From Methylonatrum kenyense (lineage in GTDB: Bacteria; Pseudomonadota; Gammaproteobacteria; Nitrococcales; Aquisalimonadaceae): DNA of 64,000 bases. The stretch is taken from positions 62,001 to 126,000 of the forward strand of contig NZ_JALPKO010000001.1 in the NCBI RefSeq assembly GCF_023195885.1. The letters are read 5' to 3'. How positions within the stretch are numbered: position 1 is the first letter of the stretch; the number at the start of each line of letters is the position of its first letter. A model generated the notes under the pieces. The model ran no database searches. It was not told where the DNA came from and worked only from the letters and a program-made list of their open reading frames with translations. Shown here piece after piece: positions 60,696-64,000 of the stretch. Both the position numbers and the translations under genes were made by a program.

Positions 60696-62249
60696 ATGAC
60701 GGACGACGCGCTTTTCGGTTTCCCGGGCGGGCTGGAACTCCCGGACTGGAAACACTGGAGCACCGGGGCGCCACTGCGCACCCTGCCGTTGCCCCCCGAA
60801 CTGGTGATTCCGCTGGATCAGCCCAACGGGCGCAGCCGGCTGCTGATGGAGCCGGGCGATGCGGTCCATCGCGGACAACCACTGGCCCAGCCGGAGGAAG
60901 GCTGGGCCGTACCACTGTTCGCCCCCAGCTCCGGCACACTCACGGCCGTCGAATGGCGGCTTTCCGCCCATGCTGATGGACGAAGGCTGCGCTGCGCGGT
61001 GATCCGTTGCGACGGCGAGGACCGCCCCTGGCCTGGACAGGCAGCGCCCTGCGACGAGCCCCTCGCCCTGGAACCCAGGGATCTGCGGCAGCGGATTCGT
61101 GCGGCCGGTGTCTGCGGCCTTGGCGGTGCCGTGTTCCCCACCGCGGAAAAACTGGAGGCGGCGGCCGAACAAGGCGTGCATACGCTGATCATCAACGGCA
61201 TCGGCTGCGAGCCCTGTATCAGTTGCGACGATCGCCTGCTGCGTGACCATGCCGATGCGGTGGTCGAGGGCGCCCTGCTGCTGGCGCGGGCCTGCGGCGC
61301 CGACCGGATCCTCCTGGCCATCGAGAACGAACAGACCGAGGCCCTTGCAGCGGCCACGCAAGCCGCGGCGTCCGCCATCGAACTGCGGACGGTGCCCGCG
61401 CGGTACCCGTCCGGTGGTGAACGCCAGTTGATCAGCAACCTGCTTGGTCAGGGAATCGCTGCCGACGGATTGCCAATCGATCAGGGCCTGCTCTGCCAGA
61501 ATGCCGGTACTGCGGCGGCGGTCTGGCAAAGCCTGCACAGCGGCGAGCCCCTGCTTGACCGCATCGTGACGCTGGCCGGCCCGGACCTGCCGCAGGCCGG
61601 CAACTATCGCGTCCGGTTCGGGACACCCGTGGACTGGATGCTGGATTACCTGGATGTCCGTTGGCAGGAACGAATGCTGATCCAGGGCGGACCGATGATG
61701 GGCGTCGCGCTGCAGGATCCACGTTGCCCGGTCACCGCGGCCACGAACTGTGTGCTGCTGGCCGACGCAGACCTGCTGGGCGAGGACGGCGAGCAGCGTG
61801 CCTGTATTCGCTGCGGCGACTGCGCGGCGGTCTGTCCGGTGCGGCTGCTACCCCAGCAATTGCACTGGTATGCCGGGGACCATGACCACGATGCGCTACG
61901 CGAGCACGGCCTGATGGCCTGTATCGAATGCGGTGCCTGTGCCGTGGTCTGCCCCAGCCGCATCCCGCTGGTCCGGGAATTCCGCGAAGCCAAGGCCGAG
62001 TTGGTCAGCGCGGACCTGGAACAGGATCGGGCCCGCCGGGCACGTGCCCGTTTCGAAGCCCGGGAAGCCCGCCTGCAACGCAAACGAGAGCAGCAGGAGG
62101 CACGGCGAAGGGCGAAACGGGATGCCCTGCGCAAGGCAGGTGAGGAAACCGACGGAACACGACAGGATCCGCGCAAGGCCGCCATCGCGGCTGCGCTGGC
62201 CCGACGCCGGCGGAAGCAGTCGGACCCGGGTGGAGACGGTGGCGAATGA
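60696..62249 (+). CDS. rsxC: Rnf/Rsx complex subunit C (NADH and Fe-S)
   Basis: A 517-residue subunit. The NADH/FMN-binding region has VCGLGGAVFPTAEKLEAA, and the SLBB-like part follows. Two [4Fe-4S] motifs are CIRCGDCAAVCPVRLLP and CIECGACAVVCPSRIPLV. The C-terminal ~90 residues are highly charged (Arg/Glu/Ala-rich, coiled-coil-like), shorter than the Ala-rich tail in E. coli RsxC (740 residues). It starts 2 bases after rsxB, and its TGA overlaps the rsxD start. Confidence 0.95.
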   Translation: MTDDALFGFPGGLELPDWKHWSTGAPLRTLPLPPELVIPLDQPNGRSRLLMEPGDAVHRGQPLAQPEEGWAVPLFAPSSGTLTAVEWRLSAHADGRRLRCAVIRCDGEDRPWPGQAAPCDEPLALEPRDLRQRIRAAGVCGLGGAVFPTAEKLEAAAEQGVHTLIINGIGCEPCISCDDRLLRDHADAVVEGALLLARACGADRILLAIENEQTEALAAATQAAASAIELRTVPARYPSGGERQLISNLLGQGIAADGLPIDQGLLCQNAGTAAAVWQSLHSGEPLLDRIVTLAGPDLPQAGNYRVRFGTPVDWMLDYLDVRWQERMLIQGGPMMGVALQDPRCPVTAATNCVLLADADLLGEDGEQRACIRCGDCAAVCPVRLLPQQLHWYAGDHDHDALREHGLMACIECGACAVVCPSRIPLVREFREAKAELVSADLEQDRARRARARFEAREARLQRKREQQEARRRAKRDALRKAGEETDGTRQDPRKAAIAAALARRRRKQSDPGGDGGE

Positions 62250-63247
62250 TGCAGTCCGCGGCCCCCCACCTGCGGCCGAGGCACGATGTGCCGCGGCTAA
62301 TGCGGAGCGTCCTGCTGGCCCTGATTCCCGGCACGTTGGCGATGGTCTGGCTGTTCGGCTGGGGCGTGTTGCTGAATATCCTGCTCTGCGGCGCCACCGC
62401 GCTGGCCACAGAAGCGCTGATGCTGCGCCTTCGTGGACGACCCATTGCGCCGGCGCTGGGCGATCACAGCGCCCTGCTCGCCGCACTGCTGCTGGCCCTG
62501 TGCCTGCCACCGTTGCTGCCCTGGTGGATGCCGGTGCTCGGCACCTTCTTCGCCCTGGCGCTGGGCAAGCATCTCTACGGCGGACTGGGCTTCAACCCGT
62601 TCAATCCGGCGATGCTGGGCTACGTGTTCCTGCTGGTCTCGTTCCCCGGCAGCATGGTGCTCTGGCCGTCGCCCGATCTGGCGCCGCCGGGTCTGCTGCA
62701 GACGCTGGCGGTTGGCAGTGGCATGACGGCATTCGACATGGTCAGCGGAGCGACACCGCTGGACGGCCTGAAAACCGCGCTGGCCGCCGGCCAGCCGGTC
62801 GCCGCGCAGCGCAACGGATTCGGGCCGTTCTCCCTGCACCAGGAGCCCGACTGGCTGCTGATCAACGCCCTGTTCCTGCTCGGCGGGCTTTACCTGCTGC
62901 GGCACCGCATGGTCGCCTGGCAGATCCCGCTCGGCGTGCTGCTGGGCCTGGGCCTGCCGGCTTTTGCCGCCTGGCTGATTGCACCCGATCAGTTCGCCGA
63001 CCCGTTGTTCCACCTGTTCGCCGGCGGCGCCATGCTGGGCGCCTTTTTCGTGGCCACCGATCCGGTCTCGGCCAGCACCACGCCGCTGGGCCGGCTTTAC
63101 TATGGCCTTGGTATCGGGATACTCGTGTGGGTCATCCGGAGCTGGGGTGGCTATCCGGAGGGCGTTGCCTTTGCGGTGCTGCTGATGAACCTGGCGGCGC
63201 CATTGCTTGATCGCCTGTGTCGGCCACGTATCGCGGGGCAGGGATGA
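62246..63247 (+). CDS. rsxD: Rnf/Rsx complex subunit D (flavinylated membrane subunit)
   Basis: A 333-residue membrane subunit with about nine hydrophobic helices. The covalent-FMN site is in DMVSGATPLDG (the Thr of SGAT). Conserved LGKHLYGGLGFNPFNPAMLGYVFLLVSFP and TDPVSASTTPLGRLYYGLGIG are present. The start overlaps rsxC (ATGATG). Confidence 0.95.
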   Translation: MMQSAAPHLRPRHDVPRLMRSVLLALIPGTLAMVWLFGWGVLLNILLCGATALATEALMLRLRGRPIAPALGDHSALLAALLLALCLPPLLPWWMPVLGTFFALALGKHLYGGLGFNPFNPAMLGYVFLLVSFPGSMVLWPSPDLAPPGLLQTLAVGSGMTAFDMVSGATPLDGLKTALAAGQPVAAQRNGFGPFSLHQEPDWLLINALFLLGGLYLLRHRMVAWQIPLGVLLGLGLPAFAAWLIAPDQFADPLFHLFAGGAMLGAFFVATDPVSASTTPLGRLYYGLGIGILVWVIRSWGGYPEGVAFAVLLMNLAAPLLDRLCRPRIAGQG

Positions 63248-63272
63248 ACCGACTATCCGGAGTCCGTCACGC

Positions 63273-64000
63273 ATGACCGCTCAACATGCCGCCATTCGCC
63301 AGATGCTGATTGCCGGTGGTCTGCTGCTGGCCTTCACACTGGCTGGCGTCGGTCTGGTCGCACTGACCTACGACAACACGCTTCAGCAAATCGAGGAAAA
63401 CCGGCGCGCCATGCTGCTGCGCCAGCTGAGCGAGGTGGTACCGCATACGGCCTATGACAATCAGCCGCAGGACGATGTCATCGCAGCCAAGGACCCGGTG
63501 CTGCTCGGCGTCAACGAGCACCTGCCTATCTACCGGCTGCGCGGGGATGGCGAACCGGTTGCCACGGTGGTAACCGCAGTGGCGCCGGACGGTTATTCCG
63601 GCGAGATCATCCTGCTTGTCGGCGTCGACCGGCAGGGCGAGATCACCGGGGTACGCGTGGCAGGCCACAAGGAAACCCCCGGCCTCGGCGATGCCATCGA
63701 ACGGAGCCGCAGCAACTGGATCACGCAGTTCCGCGGCGAGACCCTCGGTGACGCCGACAATGACGACGGGGAAAGCGACAGCGAGGCGATTGCCCAACGC
63801 TGGCAACTGCGGCGCGACGGCGGCGAATTCGACCAGATCAGTGGCGCGACGATAACCGCCCGGGCAGTCATCAGCGCGATCCACAATGCCCTGCTGTTTC
63901 AGCAACGACACGGCGAGCTGCTGTTCGCCGATGCCGACACCCTGGAGGACGCGCTGGCCGCGCGGGAAGAGGAGCAACGACGCGAGGCGCTGGAAGCGGC
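63273..64000 (+). CDS. rsxG: Rnf/Rsx complex subunit G, cut by window end
   Basis: At least 242 residues are visible, open to the end of the window. The N-terminal membrane anchor (IRQMLIAGGLLLAFTLAGVGLVALTY) is followed by a periplasmic FMN-binding domain. The flavin attachment site is in ISGATITARAVISAI (the Thr of SGATxT). Conserved GYSGEIILLVGVDRQGEITGVRVAGHKETPGLGD is present. It starts 25 bases after rsxD. rsxE is expected just beyond. Confidence 0.95.
   Translation, partial: MTAQHAAIRQMLIAGGLLLAFTLAGVGLVALTYDNTLQQIEENRRAMLLRQLSEVVPHTAYDNQPQDDVIAAKDPVLLGVNEHLPIYRLRGDGEPVATVVTAVAPDGYSGEIILLVGVDRQGEITGVRVAGHKETPGLGDAIERSRSNWITQFRGETLGDADNDDGESDSEAIAQRWQLRRDGGEFDQISGATITARAVISAIHNALLFQQRHGELLFADADTLEDALAAREEEQRREALEA

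Noticed and set aside
1-64000. CRISPR array, tRNA or rRNA genes
   Set aside because: I saw no regularly spaced direct repeats, no cloverleaf-like segment with a CCA end and no rRNA core sequence; absence by eye is not proof.
1-64000. Insertion sequence or prophage
   Set aside because: No transposase, integrase or phage structural motif was found among the open frames; the dispersed repeats have no coding capacity.

Overview
The window is a gene-dense, GC-rich stretch of a Gram-negative, most likely gammaproteobacterial, chromosome. The evidence is the rnf/rsx gene order A-B-C-D-G, an Mrp-type Fe-S carrier near metG, Tat and lipoprotein signals, an Anbu proteasome homologue, and acidic proteins. 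It could be a Chromatiales-like or halophilic lineage, but the sequence here does not settle that. No rRNA, tRNA, CRISPR array, phage or intact insertion sequence was seen.

Layout. (1) 1-9.5 kb: a BON-domain protein, a membrane alpha/beta hydrolase, a MASE1 diguanylate cyclase, a zinc alcohol dehydrogenase, an Old Yellow Enzyme, an MFS transporter and a fluoroacetate-dehalogenase-like hydrolase. (2) 9.5-14.6 kb: a Zn/Mn-type ABC importer (permease, ATPase, binding protein), an M14 carboxypeptidase and a CHRD protein. (3) 14.6-19.4 kb: an Anbu-associated locus (ATP-grasp, alpha-E, metallopeptidase, convergent Anbu) and an OsmC protein. (4) 19.6-27.5 kb, all minus: a predicted arsenosugar operon (TVP38 membrane protein, flavin disulfide reductase, ArsS, MASE1 histidine kinase, FixJ-like regulator, ArsM), followed by thioredoxin and CcdA and closed by a terminator. 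(5) 27.5-36.9 kb, all minus: a complete respiratory formate dehydrogenase locus with Cys rather than Sec at the active site, and all its usual accessory genes. (6) 37.3-48.1 kb: molybdenum-cofactor genes (moaA, moeA, mobA), a JAMM protease overlapping a ubiquitin-like/rhodanese/E1 fusion, YqeC with a 44-residue membrane protein, and a TPR protein. (7) 48.2-57.1 kb: a sigma-54 activator, Mrp, ankyrin protein, a broken PAS/GGDEF gene, a Rieske-like protein, SodC, moaB-moaE-moaD, sufE and class I fumarase. (8) 57.4-64 kb: metG and the Rnf complex, with rnfG running off the end.

The formate dehydrogenase, the five-step Moco pathway genes, the Fe-S genes (mrp, sufE) and Rnf fit together as an electron-transfer metabolism dependent on Mo and Fe-S enzymes. 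The most unusual features are a family of short dispersed palindromic repeats that often form the stop codon of the neighbouring gene, a CysO-like/rhodanese/E1 fusion beside its likely JAMM protease, the two-component system embedded in the arsenosugar operon, and a c-di-GMP-riboswitch-like core directly before sufE.
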